Part shown: positions 10,141 through 19,990 of the stretch, in pieces
How the letters are laid out: each line of letters begins with the position of its first letter
Numbering within the stretch: position 1 is the first letter of the stretch
Source: an uncultured Kordia sp.
GTDB lineage: Bacteria; Bacteroidota; Bacteroidia; Flavobacteriales; Flavobacteriaceae
Direction of reading: 5' to 3'
DNA: 64,000 nt
NCBI RefSeq assembly: GCF_947489565.1
Contig: NZ_CANLEA010000021.1
Span: forward strand, 1 to 64,000
Notes under the pieces: generated by a model
What the model saw: the letters and a program-made list of their open reading frames with translations, nothing else
Databases searched by the model: none
What the model was told of the DNA's origin: nothing
Translations under genes and position numbers: made by a program

Positions 10141-10719
10141 ATGAAAAAGTATTTCGTATTGCTGCTCGTATCATACTTGTATGCGTGTTCAACCAAAGAA
10201 GCTACGCAATTTGTATTGTTTGATGAAGAATTTACCTTTACGCATCAAGATGCATTAACTTCTTCGCCGAGTAAATCACATTATTATGTCATGAATGAAA
10301 TGCTTTCTCCTAACATTCCGAAAGATTGGACGCATCCTATTGATTATAGAAACGGAACAGTTCACATTCGTATTGAAGTCATTGAAAAACCTACAGGAAA
10401 CGAACCTACAAAATGGACACTTTGCTATATTCCCAACAAAGGACAAGAAAATATGTACGGCTGTACTTCTACGAATTTGTTTACGAACGAAGGAATTTAT
10501 GAAAAAGACGTTTCTATGAACGAATTCTGGGAAAATGAATCTATTATTTGGTCAGAAGGTATCAAACAAATGGATTTAGTGATTAAAGATGATAGCGGCG
10601 GACAAGGACATGCACACAAACGTTCTGATCATGAAAAATTTTTTCCCACCAAAGTACGCATCACCATGATTCAAGTGGCAAAAGGAGCGACTTATGATGC
10701 TTCTATCTTCCAAAAATAA
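10141..10719 (+). CDS. Hypothetical lipoprotein
   Basis: Lipobox-like SYLYAC; 8 nt downstream of the previous gene. Confidence 0.6.
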   Translation: MKKYFVLLLVSYLYACSTKEATQFVLFDEEFTFTHQDALTSSPSKSHYYVMNEMLSPNIPKDWTHPIDYRNGTVHIRIEVIEKPTGNEPTKWTLCYIPNKGQENMYGCTSTNLFTNEGIYEKDVSMNEFWENESIIWSEGIKQMDLVIKDDSGGQGHAHKRSDHEKFFPTKVRITMIQVAKGATYDASIFQK

Positions 10720-11154
10720 TCTTTAATTTAGCTTCCGCTTCTCTAGTTCTCTTTACAATAATTTCATTCAATCGGATTGGAATTATTAAAAATAAAACCT
10801 ACTTTTAAACCTGTAAAAGTTTACTTTTCATTAAAGTAATTACACATTTTCTTGTTTTAAGAATCATGGATATTATTTATTCTACGCTAAAACTATCGTT
10901 TGTAGCTGATTAGAATTACGCCTTATCAAATTCATGATGTCTTGAAGCCAAGGTAGAATTGCTTGAAAAAAACTTTTATAGCAGTTTGATGTACTACATA
11001 AATTTAAGATAAGGCATATCTTCAAAAAGTACATCTACAATACAACACATAGCAAATTATAGACTTGCAAAAAGGGACATTATAGTCGTGACTTTGCTAT
11101 GGAATACATGCCAAATTTTACAGAAAAAAGTTAACTCCATAAACAACCTACATT

Positions 11155-13560
11155 ATGATTGACACGTTAAATCAAATCATTGAAGATGGATTTAGAAGAA
11201 AGTTGGTACACAATTTTACTACTCCAAATCCACAATTACCCAACAACACTATTGTCATAGACGATAATGAAATGATCCATTTTGGATCTTGCAGTTATTT
11301 AGGACTCGAAAAAAACAGAACGTTACAAAACGGTGTTATCAATGCCGTCATGAAATACGGCACACAGTTTTCGTCCTCAAGAGGCTATGTTTCGGTAGAC
11401 TTGTATCAAGAATTGGAACAGTTAATGTTTCAAATATTCAACAAACCTGCGATTGTTTCAGCAAGTACAACCTTAGGACATTTGGCAACAATTCCTGTCT
11501 TGGTCGGCAAAAATGATGCTGTGATTCTGGATTTGCAAGTACATTCGAGCATTCAGATGACTGTACAACAGTTGAAAGCTAAAAACATTCCAATCCATAT
11601 TATTAAGCACAATTGTATGGAATCGCTAGAAAATCAGATAAAAAAACTATACAACAAGCATGAAAAAATCTGGTATTTTGCGGACGGTATTTATTCCATG
11701 TACGGAGATTATGCGCCGTTTGAAGCACTCGATTCTTTACTAAATACCTATGATAAATTCCATCTGTACATTGATGATGCGCATGGTATGGGATGGACTG
11801 GCAAAAGCGGTTGCGGTGTTGTGTGGAGTAAAATGCAACAATCTGAAAAAATGATTTTGACAGTTTCTTTAAATAAATCCTTTGCTGCTGCTGGCGGATG
11901 CATCGTTTTTCCGAATGAAGAAACCGCAAAGAAAGTTCGGAATTGTGGTCCTACGTATTTGTTTTCTGGTCCAATTCAACCGCCAATGTTAGGCGCTGCA
12001 GTTGCTTCTGCAAAATTGCATCTTTCTGAAGAAATCAAACCGATGCAAGATACGCTTTGGGAACTTATTCAATATACAAACCAGCGATTGGATGCTCTTG
12101 GTTTTCCGCAGTTTCAAAAAACAGATAGTCCTGTATTTTTTATTCCTGTGGGACTTCCTAAAATCTGTTATGATATTATTTCTAAAATGAAAGACAAAGG
12201 TTTCTTTGTAAATACCGCTTCTTTTCCGGTAGTTCCGATGCGTAAAAGCGGAATTCGTTTTATGATTACTACTTTTTTGGACAAAACTCATATCAATTCC
12301 ATGTTGACGACTTTGTGTGAAGTGTATGCGGAAACTATCATGGAAAATGAGATGACTTATGAAAAAATAGCAAAGACATTTTCCATTCCAAATTTCAACA
12401 TTCATATTGAAAAACAACACATTAGAAATGAATCAAACGAGAAACTTCAAGTGGAGTTATTTCGTACCATCAAAGATTTGGACGAAAAAGAATGGAATGC
12501 AACTTATTCCCGAAATGGCACCTTGAGTTATGCCAATTTAAACTTGATTGAAGATGTATATTCGCATCAAACAACACCCGAAAATAACTGGGATTTTTAT
12601 TATTTACTCATAAAAGATCACACGCAAAAAGTCATACTAAAAACTCCAATTACAGTAGCGTTGATTAAAGACGATATTTTTCATCCAGGATATGTTTCTG
12701 AAAAAATTGAAAACTTACGTTTGGAAAACACGCCTTATTTTTTGACTTCAAAAACGGTCATTACGGGAACTTTGATTACCAAAGGAAATCATGTATATAT
12801 TGATTATAAAAACAAACATTGGAAAAAAGCCTTGTCTTTGTTTATTGAACAACTTTATAAAGTGTTGGAAACGTCCAAAGCAACTAAAATCATGATTCGC
12901 GATTTCTACGGACAACAAGATAGCGAGTTTGAGACTGAAATGCTTGAACGCGGATTTATCAAGTTTCAATTGCCAAATAATATGGAAGTTGAGCATTTAA
13001 CTTGGAACGATAGGAATCAGTATTTAAAATCGCTGCCACAGAAATACCGCTACAATGTAAAAAAGGAAATTATACAGTACGAACCGAATTTTGAGACTTC
13101 ATATACAAAACCAAACAGCGAAGTTGAAATCAGTCAAGTGTATAAATTATACGAGCAAGTCTTTGAAAAGTCGTATGATTTGAATGTTTTCAAACTGACT
13201 TATGAATACTTTCAAAGAATGTGTACTTCTGATGAATATGATGTGATTCGATTGTACTTAAAAGATGATGAAAGCAAACATACAAATCGTTTGGTGGGCG
13301 TTATGTTTAGTCATATTCATGAAGATGTATACAATGCGTTAATTGTCGGTTTGGATTATGAATATGTGTACAGTCACAAAACGTACAAACAAATTTTATT
13401 CAAAACCTTATTAAGAGCTAGAGCTTTAAATTGCAGAAAATTAGATTTGGCATTTACTGCCGAAATGGAGAAGAAAAAAATTGGTGCCAGACCCAAAGAA
13501 GTATTCGCGTATATGCAAGCCACAGAACATTTAAAAGGCAGCATGTTGGAGTTTATGTAA
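11155..13560 (+). CDS. Fusion protein: AOS/SPT-type PLP-dependent enzyme (N-term) + GNAT/FemAB-like acyltransferase (C-term)
   Basis: 'HLYIDDAHGMGWTGKSGCGV' and 'ILTVSLNKSFAAAGGCIVF' (PLP Asp/His and Lys motifs of the alpha-oxoamine synthase family); C-terminal about 400 aa with 'QKYRYNVKKEI...' and 'ALIVGLDYEYVYSHKTYKQILFKTLLRARALNCRKLDLAFT' typical of FemAB/GNAT. Confidence 0.8.
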   Translation: MIDTLNQIIEDGFRRKLVHNFTTPNPQLPNNTIVIDDNEMIHFGSCSYLGLEKNRTLQNGVINAVMKYGTQFSSSRGYVSVDLYQELEQLMFQIFNKPAIVSASTTLGHLATIPVLVGKNDAVILDLQVHSSIQMTVQQLKAKNIPIHIIKHNCMESLENQIKKLYNKHEKIWYFADGIYSMYGDYAPFEALDSLLNTYDKFHLYIDDAHGMGWTGKSGCGVVWSKMQQSEKMILTVSLNKSFAAAGGCIVFPNEETAKKVRNCGPTYLFSGPIQPPMLGAAVASAKLHLSEEIKPMQDTLWELIQYTNQRLDALGFPQFQKTDSPVFFIPVGLPKICYDIISKMKDKGFFVNTASFPVVPMRKSGIRFMITTFLDKTHINSMLTTLCEVYAETIMENEMTYEKIAKTFSIPNFNIHIEKQHIRNESNEKLQVELFRTIKDLDEKEWNATYSRNGTLSYANLNLIEDVYSHQTTPENNWDFYYLLIKDHTQKVILKTPITVALIKDDIFHPGYVSEKIENLRLENTPYFLTSKTVITGTLITKGNHVYIDYKNKHWKKALSLFIEQLYKVLETSKATKIMIRDFYGQQDSEFETEMLERGFIKFQLPNNMEVEHLTWNDRNQYLKSLPQKYRYNVKKEIIQYEPNFETSYTKPNSEVEISQVYKLYEQVFEKSYDLNVFKLTYEYFQRMCTSDEYDVIRLYLKDDESKHTNRLVGVMFSHIHEDVYNALIVGLDYEYVYSHKTYKQILFKTLLRARALNCRKLDLAFTAEMEKKKIGARPKEVFAYMQATEHLKGSMLEFM

Positions 13561-13600
13561 TGTTTTGACATAAAACAGAAAGCTTTTAACAATCAATACT

Positions 13601-13676
13601 TTGTCAGTTTCAGCGCAGTCGTGTAGTGAGGAATAATCATATTTTTCATTCATCTCGACTGCGCTCGACTTGACAA
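13601..13676. repeat. Imperfect inverted repeat / REP-like element
   Basis: TTGTCAGTTTCAGCGCAGTCG...CGACTGCGCTCGACTTGACAA. Confidence 0.7.
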
Positions 13677-13766
13677 TTTTGCAAAATTTTTCCTTATCAA
13701 AGTGGTAAAAAAAGTAGTTTTTTGAATGTATATTGTGACACCTTTACTGATTTAAACACCAATCTT

Positions 13767-14252
13767 ATGCAAAAAGAAAGTTTATCCAAAAGTCTGGCAA
13801 ACCGATTACGTGAAGTATATACTGAAGGAAAATGGGTTACAGGAACCAACGTGAAAGAGCAAATTATGAATACTTCTTGGCAAGATGCTATACAAAGTAT
13901 TCACGGTTTAAACTCTATTGCAAAATTGACATTTCACTTAAACTATTATATCGTTGGTGTGACACAAGTATTTGAAGGCGGAACCTTAGATATTAGAGAT
14001 AAATACAGCTTTGATGCGCCTCCAATTACTTCGGAACAAGATTGGAAAGATCGCGTTAAAAAGTTTAGTGAAGATGCTGACAAATTCATTCTTTTGGTAG
14101 AAAACATGTCCGAAACACAATTATTTGAAAATTTTGTGGTGGAAAAATACGGTACTTATCATCGAAATATAGATGTACAAATTGAACATGCGTATTATCA
14201 TTTGGGACAGATATTGTTAATTAAAAAGATGCTAAAAAACTCAGAATCATGA
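13767..14252 (+). CDS. DinB/DUF1572-like protein
   Basis: ATG at 13767 (MQKESLSKSLANRLREVYTEGKWVTGTNVKEQIM...), C-terminal 'HYHLGQILLIKK'-type pattern (AYYHLGQILLIKKML). Confidence 0.7.
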   Translation: MQKESLSKSLANRLREVYTEGKWVTGTNVKEQIMNTSWQDAIQSIHGLNSIAKLTFHLNYYIVGVTQVFEGGTLDIRDKYSFDAPPITSEQDWKDRVKKFSEDADKFILLVENMSETQLFENFVVEKYGTYHRNIDVQIEHAYYHLGQILLIKKMLKNSES

Positions 14253-14734
14253 ACATTTTCCCTACAAAAAAGCTGTATTTCAAACTTCATGATACGCAAA
14301 CAAAAACCTTAGATCAATTACAACGAAGAACTAAAAAATCTGAAAAATTAGTTACGTATTATACAGATAAATCTTTTATAGGAACAATTAAAGGAAATAA
14401 CTTTCATCTTATTTCTTCAACTATAGGCAAAGGTGCTTTCTGTGTGATGAAAGGTAAAATTGACGCAAATAAAGGCTATGTCCATGTGGAAATTCACAAA
14501 GCTTTCAGAATATTAATCACTATTATGATATGTCTTATTCCAATTGGTCTTTCCATCGTTTTCTTTACTGATAAAGAGCAATTCAGTTTTTTATTGATTA
14601 TTGTGGCGATTATACAAATATTGATAATTCGCTTTATTGCTGTAGAACTTGCTTTTAAATTTTTATCAAGAAACAGTTTACAACGACTACGAGACGTTTT
14701 AGATGCTGATTGGATACGTCAAAATGAGTATTAA
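14249..14734 (+). CDS. Hypothetical membrane protein
   Basis: 4-nt overlap with the upstream gene; two TM segments in the C-terminal half. Confidence 0.6.
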   Translation: MNIFPTKKLYFKLHDTQTKTLDQLQRRTKKSEKLVTYYTDKSFIGTIKGNNFHLISSTIGKGAFCVMKGKIDANKGYVHVEIHKAFRILITIMICLIPIGLSIVFFTDKEQFSFLLIIVAIIQILIIRFIAVELAFKFLSRNSLQRLRDVLDADWIRQNEY

Positions 14735-14942
14735 AATCAGTAATTAAAATCCAACGGAGAAACCTTAGCTTTCAAAAGGCATTTCACGATTTAACACATA
14801 TATATTCAGGCATTCAAAACAATTTTCTTCTTTTTCTTTTCCGACATTTGAAAGTTTTTAATGCATATCACATTGTCTATTTGTAATCTTTTTTCTATTT
14901 TTCAAGTACAATATATTTGAAATCTTACCTAAATCTTTAATC

Positions 14943-15605
14943 ATGAAATTCTTTTCAAAATTACTTCTCATAACCATTTTTCAATTATTTTTTCACACGG
15001 GCTTTTCTCAAGAAGTCAATTCAGCATATGTAGTTCAACATGGAGATTGGTTGAGTAAAATTTCTCAAAAAGCATATGGAAATCCGCATTTATACTATAG
15101 AATTATTGAAAGTACCAATGAAAAGCAACTGACAGACCATAGTTTTCAAAAAATTACGGATGTTCGTAAAATTCGTGTGGGTCAAAAATTGTGGATTCCA
15201 AATTATTCTTCAACTAAAGACACAAAAGGCGATGGTGTTTTAGTAACTATTCCGGTTACAGATTGTGAAATACGCGTATGGTATAACTATCAAGTTGTCG
15301 CTATTTCCGAACTTAATAAAAACTGGATTTCACAAGATATCGATTTAAAAACCAGAGCGAAAAAAGCGTATACACTTCGACATAATGCGCGTGTAAATGC
15401 CAGATTCATGATGCAAAACAAAGATTCAGTAAAAGCTTTACAGGCTAGAGATTTAAAAAAATATAAAAATCCGCATGGACCCACTTTTGAATATCTCATG
15501 GAAAAATGCAGTAAAAGTGGCGCTACAACCGAACAATGTTATCAAAGTATTATTAAAACTTCAAGTACGGTTAGTAAAGTATATAATAATCAATGTAAGG
15601 ATTAA
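14943..15605 (+). CDS. Secreted LysM-domain protein
   Basis: Signal peptide; 'YVVQHGDWLSKISQKAYGNPHLYYRIIESTNEK...IRVGQKLWIP'. Confidence 0.85.
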   Translation: MKFFSKLLLITIFQLFFHTGFSQEVNSAYVVQHGDWLSKISQKAYGNPHLYYRIIESTNEKQLTDHSFQKITDVRKIRVGQKLWIPNYSSTKDTKGDGVLVTIPVTDCEIRVWYNYQVVAISELNKNWISQDIDLKTRAKKAYTLRHNARVNARFMMQNKDSVKALQARDLKKYKNPHGPTFEYLMEKCSKSGATTEQCYQSIIKTSSTVSKVYNNQCKD

Positions 15606-15725
15606 AAACTCGAATCTAAGACTGCTTTCAACACTTTTAGAAACTTAGACGAATACTGATTGTGCTGTTTTGGTCTAGTTTTTGTGCTATTGTATACACA
15701 AAATTAACCATCAAAATCATTACAC

Positions 15726-16451
15726 ATGAAACATTTTGTAAGTGTTGTTATCGTAGCTTTATTCGTAAGTGCTTGTTACCAGCAACCCCAAAAGAAAACT
15801 GTGGCTACATTAGAAACGTCACAAATTTCAAACGAAATCAAAAAGAACACGTATCCTTTTTCAAATGTGAGCTTATATGATGATTTCAGTAATGAATTGA
15901 TTTTAGATACGCTTCAATTTAAACGTGAAGCTCAATTCTCACCGCTATATATTGGTGATGAAAAAAAAACGATCAAGCTTGTATACAAAACGTCCAAACT
16001 AGCCTATAATGGAACTGAGTTTGATCGTGATTATAGAATTCCGACTACTTCTGACATACAAATATTTATAGATACTACCAGAACTATTGGTTTTTCTATG
16101 CCTATGGCTGTCTCATATAATAAAACTGAATATCGCACCAATAAAAAATCGTATCCTGTATTTATTAAAAATACTTCTAATAAGATTCACCAAATTGGTA
16201 TAGGAGAAATTTTATATATGAAGACTGAAGCAAAAGATTCTACTGGGAATTGGCGTGAAATAGAACGTGATTTCATGTATTTTTGTGGCACAGGATTAGC
16301 TAGGTATTACCTTAATCCAAACCAGATAGCAATAACAGCATTCCGACAAAATTACGGTCGTTTTAAAACTAAGTTCCGTATAAAATTTGGCAGTTTTGAA
16401 CATCCAATTTATTCTAATGAAATTGATGGATATTTAAATTTTGAGTTGTAA
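15726..16451 (+). CDS. Hypothetical lipoprotein
   Basis: Lipobox ALFVSAC; intact ORF. Confidence 0.6.
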   Translation: MKHFVSVVIVALFVSACYQQPQKKTVATLETSQISNEIKKNTYPFSNVSLYDDFSNELILDTLQFKREAQFSPLYIGDEKKTIKLVYKTSKLAYNGTEFDRDYRIPTTSDIQIFIDTTRTIGFSMPMAVSYNKTEYRTNKKSYPVFIKNTSNKIHQIGIGEILYMKTEAKDSTGNWREIERDFMYFCGTGLARYYLNPNQIAITAFRQNYGRFKTKFRIKFGSFEHPIYSNEIDGYLNFEL

Positions 16452-16477
16452 ATTTAACTCAATCTTTTCCTATCCAA

Positions 16478-17011
16478 ATGATCGAAACAGAAACGCTTTT
16501 ACTAAGACCTATTCGTCTTGAAGATTCTATACAGGTATTTGATTACAGATCAGATGCCAACACAAATAAATTTCAAAATTTTGTCCCAACAGATGTATCT
16601 CAAGTAGATGAATTCATTGCTGAAAATCCTTCACAATTTAATGTACCTAATACTTGGTTTCAATTAGTTATTATTGAAAAATCTTCTCAAAAAATCATTG
16701 GAGATTTAGGAATTCATTTTATAGCAGGAGATCATCAGCAATGTGAACTTGGTTGTACTTTACACAAGGATTTTCACGGAAAAGGATACGCGACAAAAGC
16801 CATGGCACTTGTCATTGATTATTTGTTCAATACATTAAACAAACACCGAATCATAGCTTCTGTAGATCCAGAAAATACGGCTTCTATTCAACTTTTAGAA
16901 CGCTTACGCTTTAGAAAAGAAGCACATTTTAAACAAAGTCTATTCTTCAAAGGAACTTGGGTTGATGATGTTGTGTATGCTGTTTTACAACATGAATGGA
17001 ATAAAGATTAG
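16478..17011 (+). CDS. GNAT family N-acetyltransferase (RimJ/RimL type)
   Basis: 'METETLLLRPIRLEDS'-like start, 'ELGCTLHKDFHGKGYATKAMALVIDYLF...VDPENTASIQLLERLRFRKEAHFKQSLFFKGTWVDDVVYAVL'. Confidence 0.9.
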   Translation: MIETETLLLRPIRLEDSIQVFDYRSDANTNKFQNFVPTDVSQVDEFIAENPSQFNVPNTWFQLVIIEKSSQKIIGDLGIHFIAGDHQQCELGCTLHKDFHGKGYATKAMALVIDYLFNTLNKHRIIASVDPENTASIQLLERLRFRKEAHFKQSLFFKGTWVDDVVYAVLQHEWNKD

Positions 17012-17036
17012 CTAGTACGAGTTTCCAAACGCGTGC
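17011..17036. repeat. REP-like palindrome (degenerate)
   Basis: gctaGTACGAGTTTccAAACGCGTGC. Confidence 0.5.
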
Positions 17037-17057
17037 AAACAAATAAAACTAAAAAGT

Positions 17058-17291
17058 ATGTCGCATCAATTAAAATTCAATTCTTTTGAAGAACTAGAAA
17101 ATCATTTAAGAAATTGTATTCATTGGAATGCCACAGAAGATATTGGACAATATGATACTGTTGGAATTACGACGCTTCTCGTGGCTTTATTAGAAAATCT
17201 AGAGGAAAACACACATGAATCTCAATACGAAGACTTAAAACAGATGCTTTCCAAGCAACATATTAATTTTTTGGAAAAGCTACTGAAATAG
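17058..17291 (+). CDS. Small hypothetical protein (77 aa)
   Basis: Intact ORF between two REP-like palindromes. Confidence 0.55.
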   Translation: MSHQLKFNSFEELENHLRNCIHWNATEDIGQYDTVGITTLLVALLENLEENTHESQYEDLKQMLSKQHINFLEKLLK

Positions 17292-17301
17292 AATATAGAA
17301 G

Positions 17302-17329
17302 CTAGCACGAGTCTCAGACTCGCGCTAGG
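17302..17329. repeat. REP-like palindrome
   Basis: CTAGCaCGAGTCTCAGACTCGcGCTAG. Confidence 0.65.
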
Positions 17330-17351
17330 TTTTACAGTTAGATAGCAACAA

Positions 17352-19505
17352 CTACAACGTATCCAATTGATTGCTTTTCTTATCATCACTAATCGTCCAA
17401 AAGAATCCTACAAAGAAGAATTGATCTGCATTCGGACGACGTGTCATACGCTGAAATGTTCCGTTTATATCTGGTTGGTTTGCGTATTCATACCCAAATA
17501 CATTTCGAAGTCCAAGCGGATTTGATACTGAGAAAAATAATATTTTTTGTTGTGAAATTAAGTACGCCCAATTCACACTTACACTATGGAAATCTTTGGT
17601 TTTTTCATTTAAGAAACCGCCAACATTCGGGTTGGTATATGCTCTACCTGTAGAGTAGCTATAGCTGAATCCTACCTGACTTTTCAATTTGTCAATCCAA
17701 TGTTTTGTCACCAATGAAAAGTTGTGCTTTGTCGCAAAATTTGGCATGGCTTCTACAGGATAATTTTCAAATTTACGCGAAGTGTCTAAGTACGAATACG
17801 AAACCCAATAATCTACATTTTTGATACTTTTATTATCTCTCCACCAAAGATCTAATCCAGTTGCATGTCCAAAACCATCATTGGCAAAATCAGTTCCGAA
17901 CTGAGGAAAATCACCTGAAAACGTAATTAAATTGTTGTATTCTTTATGATACGCTTCCGCGCGAAATGTCTTTCCATCATGCACATATTGATAGTTTAAA
18001 ATATAATGTGTCGCATTTTCTGGACGGAAATTCGTATTAAATTTCAGATAATTACTATTCGGATTCTGGTAAAACTGTCCGAAAGCAAACGATACTTGAT
18101 CTTTTTCTGAAGTTTTGTACGCCACAGATAAACGCGGTGAAATCGTAGTCTTGTCTAATAATGAAGTATGATCTAAACGTACGCCAACTTTAGCTGCGAA
18201 GTTTTTAGAGAAAAAGATATCTGTTTCCGCAAAAGCACCAATTAAATTACTCTTAAAACCATAATCAACCTTTGGTACGAACGGATTTTCAAACTCTTCG
18301 TCAAAATCAGTTGTAAAATATTCTGCTCCAAAACTCAGTTTGAAGCGATTGCTAAAGTTCTTTTTCAACTTTGTTTTAAAGTGGAATGAATTTTCCAAAC
18401 TGTTAATTCGATCGTCAATAATACGTACTTTCGATTGATCGCGCGTATAACTCAATCCAGAAGTTATTGCCCAATTTTCACCAAATACGCCTTTGTACGA
18501 ACCATTCATATATAAATTGTTGTTGTTCAATTTGAAACGAACCAATTCATCAAAATTGATACTTTCTTGATCTAGTTCAAAATCGGTAATATCAAATGCA
18601 GTATAAAATTTTAAGGTTCCATTCTCAAAATGATGACGAAATACACTTTCTCCTTGTCCACCTTGAAACGGTTTAATCCAATCGTTACGATCTGGAAACA
18701 ACTCTAAATACGGCGCTAAGTTGATATATGACGTACTAAAACTGACAGAACCTTTCTCCCACTTTTCTGTATGTCCAAGTGCGCCACCAACCGTCATCAC
18801 TGAAATATCTGTCTTCTCTTGATCGGGTTCGTTAATCGTATTCAATTCTAAAACTCCCGACAAGGCTTGTCCAAATTCTGCGGAGTAACCACCTGTAGAA
18901 AAGGTAATTCCTTTAAATAAAAATGGCGAATAACGTCCACGCGCAGGAATATTATTGGTTGTATTGCTATACGGCGTAAACACACGAATTCCATCAATAA
19001 ATATTTGTGTTTCTTCGGCACGTCCGCCACGTACAAACAAACGTCCATCTTCTGCTACCGTACTCGTTCCTGGTAACGTTTGTAAAGCACCTACAAAATC
19101 GCCCAAAGCACTTGCTGTAGTCACAATATCTAAAGGTTTTAACGCTGTTACTTTGGCATTTTCTCCAGCTTCAAACGATCCTGCGCTCAAAATTACGGCA
19201 TTCAATGCATCTACATTTTCACGAAGTTGAATCGTTATATTTTCCATTTTTGAAACTTCCAGAGATATTTCTTTCGTTTCAAACGATAAAAAAGAAATTA
19301 CTAAAACCTGTGTTCCTGTTTCTTCTGTGGTAAAGTTAAATGCCCCTTTTTCATTGGTAGAAGCGCCATCATACGTACCTTTTAAATACACATTGGCGCC
19401 AAAAATAGGTTCGTTTGATTGATCGGTTACAATTCCAGAAACAGTCGTTTGTGCCACAATTATATTGCAGAAACAGAAACCGATAAGTAGTAGTAATTTT
19501 TTCAT
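17352..19505 (-). CDS. TonB-dependent receptor with carboxypeptidase-like regulatory N-terminal domain
   Basis: 'TTVSGIVTDQSNEPIFGANVYLKGT', plug 'DIVTTASALGDFVGALQTLPGTSTVAEDGRLFVRGGRAEETQIFIDGIRV', beta-barrel C-terminus. Confidence 0.92.
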   Translation of the reverse strand: MKKLLLLIGFCFCNIIVAQTTVSGIVTDQSNEPIFGANVYLKGTYDGASTNEKGAFNFTTEETGTQVLVISFLSFETKEISLEVSKMENITIQLRENVDALNAVILSAGSFEAGENAKVTALKPLDIVTTASALGDFVGALQTLPGTSTVAEDGRLFVRGGRAEETQIFIDGIRVFTPYSNTTNNIPARGRYSPFLFKGITFSTGGYSAEFGQALSGVLELNTINEPDQEKTDISVMTVGGALGHTEKWEKGSVSFSTSYINLAPYLELFPDRNDWIKPFQGGQGESVFRHHFENGTLKFYTAFDITDFELDQESINFDELVRFKLNNNNLYMNGSYKGVFGENWAITSGLSYTRDQSKVRIIDDRINSLENSFHFKTKLKKNFSNRFKLSFGAEYFTTDFDEEFENPFVPKVDYGFKSNLIGAFAETDIFFSKNFAAKVGVRLDHTSLLDKTTISPRLSVAYKTSEKDQVSFAFGQFYQNPNSNYLKFNTNFRPENATHYILNYQYVHDGKTFRAEAYHKEYNNLITFSGDFPQFGTDFANDGFGHATGLDLWWRDNKSIKNVDYWVSYSYLDTSRKFENYPVEAMPNFATKHNFSLVTKHWIDKLKSQVGFSYSYSTGRAYTNPNVGGFLNEKTKDFHSVSVNWAYLISQQKILFFSVSNPLGLRNVFGYEYANQPDINGTFQRMTRRPNADQFFFVGFFWTISDDKKSNQLDTL

Positions 19506-19729
19506 GAGATTATTTTATTATTGATTGATGATGGGACAAATCTCTTGTAAAATGAAAGACTTAGAAAAAAGGAACTACTCAATTGTCGTAATTTATGGAT
19601 GAATTGTAGTTAAGTTAAATTCGAGTTAAAAAAACAGAATTCAGCAATTGAATTTGATTCTAATTGCAGAAAAAATAGAAATATCATACTTTTGATATCT
19701 AAAAAAATCCCTAGAAGCACTATTTACTC

Positions 19730-19990
19730 ATGAATATAATGGTTTACCTTGCCTGTGCAGTTATTGCAATTTTTATTTACATTAAATTTTTTAAGCCAAA
19801 GAGTGATGGCGGAGGATTTACTGAAAAGTCAGGTCAAAGATACCAAACCATTGATGATAAATACAACGCGCAACGCAAAGAGAAACAACAACGCATTGAT
19901 CGTATTTTAGAGAAAATCAATGAAAAAGGTGTAGCCAGTTTAACACCACAAGAAAAAGCGCTCTTGGACGAATATTCAAACTCTCAATAA
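19730..19990 (+). CDS. Small membrane-anchored protein with DUF6576-like C-terminus
   Basis: One TM segment and 'RIDRILEKINEKGVASLTPQEKALLDEYS'. Confidence 0.7.
   Translation: MNIMVYLACAVIAIFIYIKFFKPKSDGGGFTEKSGQRYQTIDDKYNAQRKEKQQRIDRILEKINEKGVASLTPQEKALLDEYSNSQ

Noticed and set aside
9645-10196. 183-aa minus-strand ORF
   Set aside because: Lies antisense to two lipoprotein genes with better signals (9618-10133, 10141-10719); low-complexity Cys/Phe/Ile-rich translation typical of shadow ORFs.
11289-13592. ORFs overlapping the PLP-GNAT fusion gene in other frames (11289-11516, 11603-11929, 11989-12420, 12748-12996, 13374-13592)
   Set aside because: Shadow ORFs of a convincing long gene.
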